A stretch of 64,000 nt of DNA from Apostichopus japonicus (lineage: Eukaryota > Echinodermata > Holothuroidea > Aspidochirotida > Stichopodidae), in assembly GCF_037975245.1 (NCBI RefSeq), contig NC_092582.1, forward strand, positions 5,992,001-6,056,000. Direction: 5' to 3'. The notes beneath the pieces are model-generated. The model did no database searches. It saw nothing but the letters and a program-made list of their open reading frames with translations, and was not told the origin of the DNA. A program made the translations under genes and the position numbers. Positions 24,268 to 34,907 of the stretch are shown one piece after another; position 1 is the stretch's first letter, and the number at the start of each line of letters is the position of its first letter.

Positions 24268-27200
24268 CTGAAGTAGAAACGAAAAATGTAATTTACAATC
24301 TCTGGTCTACTGAATCGGCCACCGATAAGAGGCTGGGTGAAAGGTTTCTTAAATCCGTTAACTTGTTTCTCAGGATGTTGTCTTAAATTTGACATCAATT
24401 CAAACCCACGTTTAAACCTCGTGTAGCCGCACCCTACGACACTCACCCCATCCCATCTCCTTATTCTTTCTGCTGGTCAGTTATCTAGCTTTATTGCTCG
24501 CTGTGTTCAATCTGGACACGTTGTCTATTTTGCCTCCATCTTTAAGGACTCAACGTATAGTTGATTAAGTGTATTTCAGTTTGGTTCAATTGCCCACATG
24601 CACAAAGAATGAGCTGTTACAATTTCACCTTCATAATATCAACAGCTGTGTGAATTGGGTGGTTTCATTCAGTGTTTGACTAGAATTGAAATGTGACACA
24701 CTGTTTGTATCCCATGTAGTTTCAAATGTGATTTGTGTTCATCCTCTGAATTCATCTTTTTTTCCCCAAGAGATGCGGTACACAAATGAAATGTTTCTGG
24801 TGTTTTTATTTCTTTGTCTCTCTTTTTGCATCTCTAGTTATAACAGTAATCGTTTGCTAGTCTTTACGTACCACATCCTTGCTCATCGTAACCACATTGA
24901 CAATCCCACAATGCATTGCAAATATCTGCCGGCGATAATATGACGTCAGTTTCTGGACATGTCGCAACATCTGCAATAAGAAATTAAAAAAAATTCTCAT
25001 GACTTGTACGCTTCAAGGTGACAGTCCGTGATAGGATATGCTTATATAGTGAATCTTACAAAGCATACAACTCGTAACAATCGGTCAGCATGCGTCGGGC
25101 CGTCTAACTAATATTGATATTCTCATATGATTGTCAGTCTCTTCTACGTTAACACTGAATATTTGTTATTGACCCAAGCCACCCTTTGCATAGACCTAAG
25201 ACTATAACCCAATAAATTAACTCTCATCATAATAAGTCGCCATTGGTATTGCTCCTTTAGAGAAAACAAATATCATTTTTGAGATATAAGCACAGGTTAT
25301 AAGTTCCTTCCTTTTATGTAAGAGCTTGCATCAACACAAAGCGTGAACTTTTCTTTTCCTGATTATGGTCTCCGAAATGGGCTGAATTCATATGTCTGCA
25401 ATACGACCTCGTCAATATTTCTAAACTGTACAGGCAATAAACATGACACTACTTGAACATTATGCGAACAAATCCAATTTCTTTTTAAAAACTCACCGTC
25501 TGGATCAAGAACATACACTCCCATCGACCACCCCCTAAAGTTAATGGAACGATCCGTCGAGAAATGACAGCATAACGATTCATTTGTAATCAAGAATGGA
25601 CGAGGCAAGTCAAAGCCAGTAAATTCTCTGTAATATTCTGTTTCACAAAAACCGCCTCCACCGATTCGAAGGAAATCAAATCCATATTCCATTTCGTGGA
25701 CGTTGAAGTCGATCAGAAATACCTGTCCATCGGCCGCTGTAAAGGTCCACGTCTCCTCCAGATTTTCGGCATATTTGGAGGGGAATCTAGGGGACGTGGC
25801 AGTCAGAAATGCGCCTCCTGGTAGCTCACCTATGGGGTTCATAATATCACAAATTTGAGTCCTAATCGTAAAATAAAGCGTAAAATGGGCGATTCGTAAC
25901 TTCAAGCAGCCCTACTTACTTTCATTATACTTTAATCATCAAGCAGATGTAATCCACTTTATATTTTACCCCCCCCCCTTTTAAGTGATACCCTACAACG
26001 CCCGTATGATATACAGCCAGGAGTTCTGAGTTGGAGGCGCACCGAATAATTTTCAATGATGGGCAAAAAACCCGAGTCCTTTATTTTGTTAAACTTTTGT
26101 AAAAATGGTGATGGCACAGATGGAGGAGGGGACTCTACTTTGTATAGGAGGGGGAGGGTGGGTGAGGGGAGGGGAGATGGAGGAGGGGGAACACGTCACC
26201 TTGTGTCTCGGCCTGGCCACCGGCTGTTATAATACTTTCAAAGTTACCCTCGGTTCGAATTTACCTTTCATTCTTTACATGTTACTATCCAGAGGGGCAG
26301 GGGGGGGGGGGGGACACGTCACCTCGTGTCCCGGCCTGGCCACGGGCTGTTATAATACTTTCAAAGTTTCGATTACACTCGTTTCGATTTTACCTTTAAT
26401 TCTTTGTATGTTACTCTCCAATACGTATTACATTAGACCTACTATTCAGCAACCTTACTTCTAAACTTAGCTTCCATTAAAATGCTATCCTTCTTTTAAT
26501 GGTTACTTCCTCAAAATTACCCTTCAGTGTTACTGACCCAAAAAGGTAAACTTACTCTCTCTTTCTTTTAATTATAGCTTACTTTAGATATTAACCTTAT
26601 TCTTTCCTGGAGATTCTGAGATTTCAAAATGATTCCAAGACATTTATGATGTTTACATAAATCAATAATGTTTTTTAAGTATATTGGATATTGTCGTATG
26701 AGGAAAGCGCTGAAGTTTACCTGGATCATTCTATAGCTTATTTGGGAAAATTGTATCCTGTTATTTTAAATTGTCAATTTCAGATAAAGACGACAAACAA
26801 ACTGACCACAATCCTCTTCATCTGCGCCATCATCACACTGCCACAACGTGTTACACTTAGTGGAAGGCGGGAGAATCTTTCCGTCGCCGCAAATAACAGC
26901 ATCTGTATAGTGAATGCATATATAGTTAGAATGTACAATAGTTAAAATGTACATAGTGACAATAACAGCATCTGTATAATGAATGCATAGTTATAATGTA
27001 CAATAGAATGTACATAGTGACAATTACATCATATGTACATTAAATACATAGTTAGAATGTGCAATAGTTACAATGTACATAGTGACAATAACAGCATCTG
27101 TAGTGAATGCACAGTTAGAATGTACAATAGTTACAATGTACGTAGTGACAATAACAGCATCTGTAGTGAATACATAGTTAGAATGTACAATAGTTACAAT

Positions 27201-30200
27201 GTACGTAGCGACAATAACAGCATCTGTAGTGAAAGTTAGAATGTACAATAGTTTTGTGAATAAGCGGATGAACATTCATAGCCTATCTTTCTCCATTCCA
27301 TATTTCCTTTAGTTTTGTTAATAACCGAATGAACGTTCATAGCCTTTTATACTTCTTTCCATATTTATTTTAATTTTGTTAACAACCGGATGAACATTCT
27401 TGAAAAAAGTAAACATCTAAAAGGTGATCCAACAAACTAGAAATTAAGTTTTCGCGCTTGTATTTGCAAAACGGAAGATGGTAAAGAGGAAATTCAACAA
27501 AATGATTGAAATTTAATTATCATCATGAAACTAATTTGTATAATTACCCGTGACGTCAACAGCGGTCAGCGTCATTGAGAAACCAGCTTTGTTTTTATTG
27601 TCATCGGTCTGAAATGTGATCCAAACTTGGTTCGTTTCCGCAAGGAAGGCTTCTGGTACGTCACGTCCGGTAAAAGTCGCCAATGAAGTAGATTCCGTTG
27701 GGTATGAACCTTGACCTAGCTCTAATACATCAAAGTCCGTCTCTAGCTCAAACGGTGAAGTAAAGGAGACATCCAATATAAGCCCCGCCTCTGCGGTAAC
27801 AATCCAGACCTCGGAAAAGTTGTTTGGGTAGGGTAACCCATCTGTGTAGTTAGGAGAGGCTATAGATACACCGTCAAATCTTACCATTGGTGCTTTAAAA
27901 AAAATGAAAGAACACGTCATGAAAAAATGAAAATCAAAATGAAAGTGTTTGCATTTCGTTAAAGGGTGTGAAGAGTCACGCAAAAAGAAACGTCTAACGC
28001 CGGTAATCTGACCTAGTTTCGAATGAGGTGTAAAAGAGGTGTTAGACACCACCATCGATCCCAGAAAATACACACACAGCTTGCTACCGTCGGTAATTAG
28101 ACACTAGTGTACAGTCAGTACATACAGCTGCGGTCAATACCCACAGCACAGTGTACAAACGATGCAGCGATGGACATCTCAGGTCCAGCTAAAATAACAA
28201 GGTATTACGTTTCATTACTGTCTGCATTTTGTAGCGACCAGAGAAATACTTCACTTGCAAGTAACGGAAAGTTAACTTTTTAAGGATGTCGGCACGCTGT
28301 TTGGGGTGAGTCTTCAATGCCTTTAATGAAATGACACAAATATCCTATCTTTACTTTGTTTAATGAGGTTTGTGAGGAATATTTGTGAATGCATTAACCA
28401 AAACATCAAAAGGAGTCTTTAACTCACCTTGCTCACATAGATCACCATAGAAGAACTCGGGACAATTGCATTCAAATTCTCTTGTCGGGATGTCGATACA
28501 AGTTCCGCCATTTTGACAAGGGTTTTCATTGCATGCTGGGACTTTAAAAGAAACAAACATCATTACACAACGTAAGATGTCCGCATCCTCTGTTTTATAC
28601 ATCCAGTGTGAGATCAACTTTCTGATTGTCTAACTTTAAGATCAGTTTTACATTGTAGTAACTGTTCACTCAGACAGGGGCTGGGGGGGGGGTAGGAAGC
28701 TTCCTAAAAGTGGGGAGCACAACATCAGAGGGGCATGCACTTTCTCATTCCACAACCACCACTCGTTATGCTATAAACCGATACACACCGGCCATATCAC
28801 TTAAATATATATGATGTGTTAGTATGCTATCAATACTATTTATTGAGATTGTTTATGTTAAACCGTGATACAAAAAGATATGGGATGCCATTTTAAAAAT
28901 AGCATGTACAGACTAAACATAAATAATTAAAATTAAATATTAAAATTAAAAATGGCTTAAGATATCCAAAAGACAGTTCTTCATAAAAAAGAGGCACATT
29001 TTATTTGCCAGTAGGGCACATTTGCTATTTTGGAAAAAGTGGGGGGGGGGGGGAACGTACCCCAGTGCCCCCCCCCCCGAATCCGACCCCCTGCACTTAG
29101 ATACACAGTATACACATTGTGTAAGCAAGCTAGGCTATATATCAAGACGTGCGGATTTACCCAACGCCCCCGCCCCACAAACCCTGCGCCCCCCCCCCCC
29201 CTCGGCCCTCCAGTTTCTCCGGTACCCAATACTCACTGTCCCCTTCATTGTATATATTATATGATATACACTTACCAACATCAGCACAGGTTCGTCCCAT
29301 GTATTCCTCAGGACACACGCATAGCTGAAATCCAAACAGTTGAATACAAGTGGCCCCATTTAGGCAAGGATTTTCTTGACATGGCATCAGTCTCGGACTA
29401 CCTGCATAGTAACATAGGAGTATGAAAATATTTCTTGTAGAAGGGAGAGAAATTATATGAACCTTGTTAAAAGGTAGTCATGAATTTTCTGCCTGCTTCG
29501 GTCATACATAAAAACCGTATACAACCACAAGACATGTTTCAATACTTCTATCCTTCTTTGCTTTAACCCTCCTTTCCCTTGCCCCCCCCCCCCCCCCCCG
29601 CCCGCGAATATTTTTTCCCCGGGCCAAACTGAACTGACAATGAAATTATTTCCTCGATTCTGATTGGCTCTTAGCGAGCAAGTGATATACTTAAGTATTC
29701 AACATGGATCCCTCCATACTCTGTCGATATCAGAATGATCAACACGAACAAATTCAAGATATTCACATTAGCAACTTTCCAGAACTTTTGGTAGGTATAT
29801 ATATATATGAACGAAAGTATATAGTGTTCTTAACACAATGAAGCAACTATTCCCAACTTCTGCGCCCATTATATATAGGCAGTCCTCGATCGTTTGTTTA
29901 CTCCCTTGACTCCGCTCTACACAACACATGTAATGTAGCCTATTGTACTGTGTATAGCATACAACAGTGGCGGAGAAACAGGGGGTTGGGGGTTTTAACC
30001 CCCACTTTTTGAAGAGGGGGGGTTGGCCCACACAATCAACCCCCCTAGTTTTTGCCAGTAATGTTCTGTTATAGCCTATGTTATATGCTCCAAATGGCAT
30101 AATAAATCAAATTATTAAATTTGAAATTGTTAAAGTCATTTCAACCTTTTACCTGGTAGGCTACATCAACAATTAACGACCGAAAACCGAGTTAGAATTG

Positions 30201-32281
30201 ACCCACACATTATTTCTAGCCCCTTTCCCCCACCTTGCGCATTGGAACTTGTAGCTCATAGCGCTAACTTCACCCCACAACAGACATACACAAAATAACG
30301 TTTTGTTGCTGTTGAATAGCTTTGGAACTGTATACACTTGCCAACTTCAACGAGGTGAAGGAGGAAAAAGAAAAAGAAGAAAGAGAGAAAAGGAGAAAAG
30401 GATGGAGTAGAAAATACGGCAAGAAAACGGGAAGAGAAAGAGGCACAGTGACAAAATTATTCGAATTTGTAAAGCAAACAGCAGATATCACATATCAGTG
30501 AGCATGAAAATGGCGTTCCACGATAAACAGCCTCCAAACCATGGGCGCAGATCCTGGTGAGGACAGCGGGACGCGTCCCCACCAACTTTTTCAGTAGTGG
30601 GGACATGATATACCGTGTCCCCACCAATTTGTCTTGACCAATAGCTGCATTCAAGTTCCCCTGTATTGAACATTGGCGCAGTTTGATCCAGCATTGTGCA
30701 AATGACATGCAGCAGTTCTCATTTTATTGTATTTTATCCACAGTTGTTAAATATAGGACGGAAATCGCATTTGCGGCAGTCTATATTTGTTTTCTGGGAG
30801 AGGACCCCAGACCCATCGTATATACAAAAGTCTACTTGGATTATTTGTCCCCTGATTTTCTTTCTGCAGATGCCCATGTATTTCTCCAAACTAAATTTCT
30901 AAGCCATGGGATCTAAATCTTAAGGAGGTTTAGGAGCATCATTAGGTCTGGGAAGTGTTATTTCCGGCGATCTGGGACGTATATTTGCCCAAAAAAATTG
31001 TACGCTACGCGCGAACCCATGGTCGCGCTCCGCTTAGATAGAGTCATAGAACAGACACGCGTCCCCACCATTATCCAAGACTGATCTGCGCCCATGCTCA
31101 AAACTGTCGATGTGTGTAGTGTTCGGTTTCGGAAATATCTGGTATATATTTTTTTCCTTCAACGAAATTTTTTAGTAACCGTCTGAATTTTCGAAAATTC
31201 CCTAACCAACATTCTTCATCATACATCATCATACTCGTGCAATTTTCACCCGTCTGTTAGGGGTTGAAGGAGGTTTTTTTAATATCGGTTGTCCATAGAT
31301 GATATTTTGTGCCATATTATGGGTATGTTTTGAAGTGAATTTATTCACGAGAATTGTGAATTTTCAAATTCTGAACAGTTGGGCTGACGGATATTGTGGG
31401 CCGCGATGAAGAATCACCTACAAAAGCAATGATCCACAGGATATGTGATGAAGTCGAACATGATGTGTGACTGGTGACAATCTTCAAAAAGGTTATAGAT
31501 GAGAAAAAAAGTATTTGGAAAAAACTTGGTTCTCAGGCAAAAGTCATATGGTTGGTCAGTTTCAAGTGCCATTTCCGGTGATCTGGGGGTACCAAAACCA
31601 GAAATTTGCTTGTACGCTGCGCGCCAACCAAAGGTGGCGCTCCGCTTAGATAGTAATGCGCACCGGGCGCGCATTACTATCTAATGCGGGTTAGAAAATC
31701 CTGCATATGCCCCTGGTTAAATACAGCTTTTCAAGGCCTGGGCAGTGCCATTTACTGCAATTTGGAAGGCAATTTTTGCCAAAAAATTCTTGTGCACTTC
31801 GCCCCAACTTATGGTGGCGCTCCACTTAGATAGTGAGCCAGCAGTTATGACTTTTTATTTCATCAATGGCCTGCAACCCCCCCCCCCCCCACTTCTGACA
31901 AGAAATCTCCGCCACTGGCATACAACACAATAAAACACAGTGCATTTGTAATTGTATACATGTAGCCAATGTATGTATGTATGTATGTATGTATGTATGT
32001 ATGTATGTATGTATGTATGTATGTATGTATGTATGTATGTATGTATGTATGTATGTATGTATGTATGTATGTATGTATGTATGTATGTATGTATGTATGT
32101 ATGTATGTATGTATGTATGTATGTATGTATGTATGTATGTATGTATGTATGTATGTATGTATGTATGTATGTATGTATGTATGTATGTATGTATGTATGT
32201 ATGTATGTATGTATGTATGTATGTATGTATGTATGTATGTATGTATGTATGTATGTATGTATGTATGTATGTATGTATGTA

Positions 32282-32321
<40 letters not shown>

Positions 32322-32506
32322 TGCGTTTGTTTTGCTATCTGACCGAGGACTTGAACAAAAGAATTTCAGGTCCTCGGTTGTTATTTCTAAAGAATCACCA
32401 CGTCCTCGGAAGAATTCTATTGTATGGGGTATTGTTAAGGTTAGGGTACGTGGATTTGAACAATGGAAAATACAATGGGGTCCTCGGTCTGAATGAAACA
32501 CAAACA

Positions 32507-32545
<39 letters not shown>

Positions 32546-34907
32546 GTATGTGTGTATGTATGTATGTATGTATGTATGTATGTATGTATGTATGTATGTA
32601 TGTATGTATGTATGTATGTATGTATGTATGTATGTATGTATGTATGTATGTATGTATGTATGTATGTATGTATGTATGTATGTATGTATGTATGTATGTA
32701 TGTATGTATGTATGTATGTATATGTGATCTTCCCGCAAGCAGGAACTCGCGAAAGAAGCCATGGAGGCTTGTACACTCGCAAGCTGACCGAAGCCAATTT
32801 CTCGGCACACATCCATTTAACGTCCATGCCAGGAAGTTGTTATTGAACAACACCATTGACAGACGACACACATTGCTGTCGGCGGGGAATCGAACCGGGG
32901 ATCTCATGACTGGGAGACGCCGGCGTTAACCACTAGGCTATACACTCCGCCATAAACTAGGCTATACACTCCGCCATCATGAACCATGATAGGCCTAGTC
33001 GAATATGCAGTGCCCATGAAGACGGCGAGCGAGTCTGTGCCAGCCAGTGAGTGTACACAAAAAAAGCATTTGACGATATTTCTGTGTCTTTTGACTTGTT
33101 CGCTGTTTGACGTGCTCGCTGAGAGCCAATCAGAATCGAGGAAATAATTTCAGTGTCAGTTCAGTTTGGCCCGGGGAAAAAATATTCGCCCTAATACACG
33201 CACCCTCGTCCGCGCCCACATCCATGCAAATGTCCACGCAGCTCACATAAATAAAATGCACGTACAAACCAAAACACAAGAAACATGTTAGTAAACATAC
33301 TTAGGCCTTATTTTTCGTTATAGGCTTGAATCAAACAAATGACAATTTAAGTGTTGCAAAAAATATATCAACGGAACTTTCATACTGTGAAATTTGCAAA
33401 TTGAATAATACTTCAATTCATTTAAAGGTACACTAAACAAATGCATTTCATTGACTTTTATTATGAGCAAAACAATTTGTGATCTTCTAAATACAACTAA
33501 AGGGAAAGTTATATATATCAAAAATAGTCTATCCTTGCTAACAAATTGCAATTTTCTTGCGATAGGAATTAATTTCTTAAAACTTTCATCTGCTTCAATG
33601 CAATAACTTCATCTTGTTTATATGGAAGTATGTTTTCGACAACATATTAAATTTCGTTCTCGACTAGTACATTATTCTGAAGGTAATCCGCCAACTTTCC
33701 CCTCTCCTTTCTCAAAATTTGACTGAACGATAGCTTTCCATATGGGGTTGAGTGATGGAAGGTTCACATACATGACCTGGGTCGGTGCATGGAGTCAACA
33801 CCGTCCTAATTAGACAATTGTCTAATTAGACAATTGCTCGTCTCATGTTGTGGGACGAGCGGGGGAAGGGGGGGGGGACGTAAAAATCACTGTTAATAGT
33901 GTCCTGCATTCAGCAAACCCATCAACTGCATGCATTATCCTTGGCCTATGTGATATACAATGTATACTTGTGATTATAATGTCCACAGACATATGTAGCT
34001 AATTGATGCCATTTTCGAGACACAAGTATTAAAAATCTTTTCTTCACCCACAAGATTGAAGACTTTAGCCATAGTCTAAATATGACGTCACCGAACCATT
34101 TTTTTTTTTATGGTTTATGGTTGCAATGCTTATTTTTCTGTAATTAAATATCCTGGCACCGGTTTCAGTGTCTATATGCTTTCTGAAATTCACCTTGAAA
34201 AATACGAAGAAGAAAATAGAAAAATTAAAATGTTTCACCACTTACAGCAAGGCGTGTATGGCCAAGGGGGGGGGCGAAGGGGGCAGCTGCCCCCCCCCCC
34301 TTGAGCATTTTTTAAATTTTTTTTTAAATGTTTTCATGATATCGCTAGTATTTTCAAAAGAGAAAATGCTAAGATGCAACTTACAAGGCCTGGGAAGTGC
34401 CATTTCCAGCGATCTGGGAGGCATTTTCAGCCAAAATTTTCTTGTACGCTTCGTGCCAATTTATGGTGGCGCTACGCTTAGATAGTTTGCAATGCCGAAT
34501 CTACAGTTTGCCCCTTCCTAGGCGAATTCCTGTCTACGGGCCTGCTTACAGCGAGCGGTACTATTTGGCATCAATTATTTACACATCGGCATGTATTTTA
34601 AACTATAGGTTATCTCACACACGTACATTTTGTCCGAGATGTTTCGGGGAGCCGTTCATCACAAAAATATATGATATAAGCGGAAGACTATGAATTGGTT
34701 TCCTTCGTCATTAAATTTTACCCCATTCGCCTGGAAATAGATGTTCATGCAACAGGACAACGTGACAATACCTTTCCATTACAACTTAATTTAAATGGAT
34801 GTCTGACTTCGACAGCAAACTACAGCAGGTAATATCTGAATTTTGTACTCACCACTGCAGTAACAAATAAAAGTTAGCAAAATAATAAGTCGAGTCAAAG
34901 TTTCCAT
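23894..34907 (-). CDS. Secreted EGF/CUB/LDLa-like mosaic protein, complete eight-exon gene
   Basis: Spliced from 34853-34907, 29276-29401, 28428-28541, 27548-27892, 26807-26902, 25497-25829, 24872-24970 and 23894-24267 (read downwards). The CDS is 1,542 nt, 513 residues plus stop. Every intron is phase 1 with GT-AG ends. Order: signal peptide 1-18, EGF 19-60, EGF 61-98, CUB 99-213, LDLa-like 214-245, CUB 246-356, LDLa-like 357-389, CUB 390-513. There is no transmembrane segment or GPI signal, so it should be secreted; EGF/CUB modules suggest extracellular matrix or ligand-binding roles, but no specific function is assignable. Oddities: CUB1 and CUB3 have no cysteine, and both LDLa modules are incomplete. 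Further exons in the 5.4-kb first intron cannot be excluded. Confidence 0.88.
24872..24970 (-). CDS. CUB gene exon 7: LDLa-like module 2
   Basis: 33 residues, [20 protein letters not shown] then [12 protein letters not shown]. It resembles module 1 in shape but has five cysteines, with an extra one in place of an acidic residue in the calcium loop. That leaves an odd cysteine, which could be free or form an intermolecular bond. Confidence 0.82.
25497..25829 (-). CDS. CUB gene exon 6: CUB domain 2
   Basis: 111 residues with [18 protein letters not shown], the calcium-edge strand [16 protein letters not shown] and a C-terminal [10 protein letters not shown]. It keeps three cysteines (FCETEYY and LCCHF), not the canonical four. 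Confidence 0.9.
26105..26424. repeat. Purine-rich run and two-copy tandem repeat
   Basis: A unit of about 105-115 bp, from ACACGTCACC through GGCCTGGCCAC to GTTACT, occurs at 26187-26292 and again at 26311-26421. Both follow G-rich sequence. Located between CUB gene exons 6 and 5. Confidence 0.8.
26807..26902 (-). CDS. CUB gene exon 5: LDLa-like module 1, four cysteines
   Basis: Reads [15 protein letters not shown] and [13 protein letters not shown]. Relative to LDL-receptor class A repeats, cysteines 2, 4, 5 and 6 and the acidic DDGADEE calcium loop are present; cysteines 1 and 3, a disulfide partner pair, are absent. The donor is GTCAGT, weaker than its neighbours. The acceptor sits at the edge of a minisatellite that has copied it. 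Confidence 0.85.
26885..27245. repeat. Minisatellite that includes a splice acceptor and exon start
   Basis: Six tandem units of about 63-66 bp. Each (plus strand) contains AATAACAGCATCTGTA and AGAATGTACAATAG. The first unit overlaps exon 5 of the CUB gene: on the minus strand its ACAG is the acceptor and ATGCTGTTATT the first exon bases. The other five units lie in the intron and carry decoy versions of the same acceptor. Confidence 0.9.
27548..27892 (-). CDS. CUB gene exon 4: CUB domain 1, no cysteines
   Basis: 115 residues. CUB landmarks seen: [13 protein letters not shown] near the start, the acidic strand [13 protein letters not shown] (resembling the calcium-binding edge of CUB domains) and a C-terminal GFSMTLTAV strand. 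None of the four canonical cysteines is present. Confidence 0.88.
28428..28541 (-). CDS. CUB gene exon 3: EGF-like domain 2
   Basis: Begins after TTTTAAAG and ends at CAAG|GTGAG. Reads [13 protein letters not shown]...[12 protein letters not shown]; six cysteines and the NGGTC turn are typical of EGF repeats. Confidence 0.93.
29276..29401 (-). CDS. CUB gene exon 2: EGF-like domain 1
   Basis: Acceptor ATGCAG at 29402-29407, donor TTG|GTAAG. The module reads [12 protein letters not shown]...[12 protein letters not shown], with all six cysteines in EGF spacing. No calcium-binding D-x-D/N-E signature is present. Confidence 0.92.
29610..29690. repeat. Left member of an inverted repeat pair
   Basis: From GAATATTTTTTCCCCGGGCC through TTTCCTCGATTCTGATTGGC, an inverse copy of about 33110-33195. 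The copies are 3.4 kb apart, in the same intron. Confidence 0.75.
29965..31917. mobile_element. Large composite hAT-like element
   Basis: CAGTGGCGGAGA at the left end, its complement TCTCCGCCACTG at the right, and an exact 8-bp duplication GCATACAA on both sides (29957-29964 and 31918-31925). The 1,953-bp interior contains a second inserted element (30540-31096) and motifs shared with other MITEs, but no intact transposase. Confidence 0.75.
30540..31096. mobile_element. hAT-like MITE nested in the composite element
   Basis: 14-bp TIR CATGGGCGCAGATC and its complement. Flanks CTCCAAAC (30532-30539) and CTCAAAAC (31097-31104) match 7/8. No transposase. Confidence 0.78.
31970..32317. repeat. 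(ATGT)n microsatellite, array 1, ending in (GT)n
   Basis: About 315 bp of uninterrupted ATGT followed by ~30 bp of GT. Long ORFs of YVCM or THTY/IHTY repeats here are artefacts. Confidence 0.97.
32341..32489. mobile_element. Small MITE between two ATGT arrays
   Basis: 149 bp bounded by GACCGAGGAC and its complement GTCCTCGGTC. It sits in the unique spacer separating the two arrays. No clear target duplication. Confidence 0.55.
32500..32720. repeat. (ATGT)n microsatellite, array 2 (SINE tail)
   Basis: GT-rich start, then about 190 bp of ATGT running directly into the 3' end of the SINE at 32721. It is probably an expanded SINE tail. Confidence 0.95.
32721..32951 (-). mobile_element. tRNA-derived SINE, copy C
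   Basis: Reverse-strand copy closely similar to 3174-3425, with A and B boxes intact in complement. The last ~19 bp of its 5' end (CTAGGCTATACACTCCGCC) is repeated once more immediately after. Confidence 0.9.
33110..33195. repeat. Right member of an inverted repeat pair
   Basis: Inverse counterpart of 29610-29690: GAGCCAATCAGAATCGAGGA through TTTGGCCCGGGGAAAAAATA. Confidence 0.75.
33806..33829. repeat. 24-bp perfect palindrome
   Basis: CTAATTAGACAA followed directly by its reverse complement. The half-site TAATTAGACAATTG recurs just after, giving an overlapping second palindromic register. Confidence 0.9.
34248..34544. mobile_element. Probable hAT-like MITE
   Basis: Starts CAAGGCGTGTATGG and ends ACGGGCCTG. 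Flanked by CTTACAG on both sides (34241-34247 and 34545-34551). The TIR is poor, but the target duplication and G-rich/C-rich interior fit the other elements. Confidence 0.55.
34853..34907 (-). CDS. CUB gene exon 1: signal peptide
   Basis: Encodes [18 protein letters not shown] plus one base, a short basic-hydrophobic signal peptide. It ends at a strong donor (AGTG|GTGAGT) in phase 1, matching the next exon at 29401. Confidence 0.85.

Larger units (their letters stand above)
29402..34852. other. First intron of the CUB gene
   Basis: 5.4 kb packed with repeats: a composite hAT-like element, two long GTAT arrays, a SINE and further MITEs. No additional exon with matching phase was recognised. 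Confidence 0.6.

Noticed and set aside
26885-27245. CRISPR-like or regulatory array
   Set aside because: Units are contiguous, with no unique spacers, and the locus is eukaryotic; it is a minisatellite.
31863-32929. ORFs of 317, 325, 175 and 170 codons with YVCM or THTYIH repeats
   Set aside because: They are translations of ATGT arrays plus SINE sequence, not genes.
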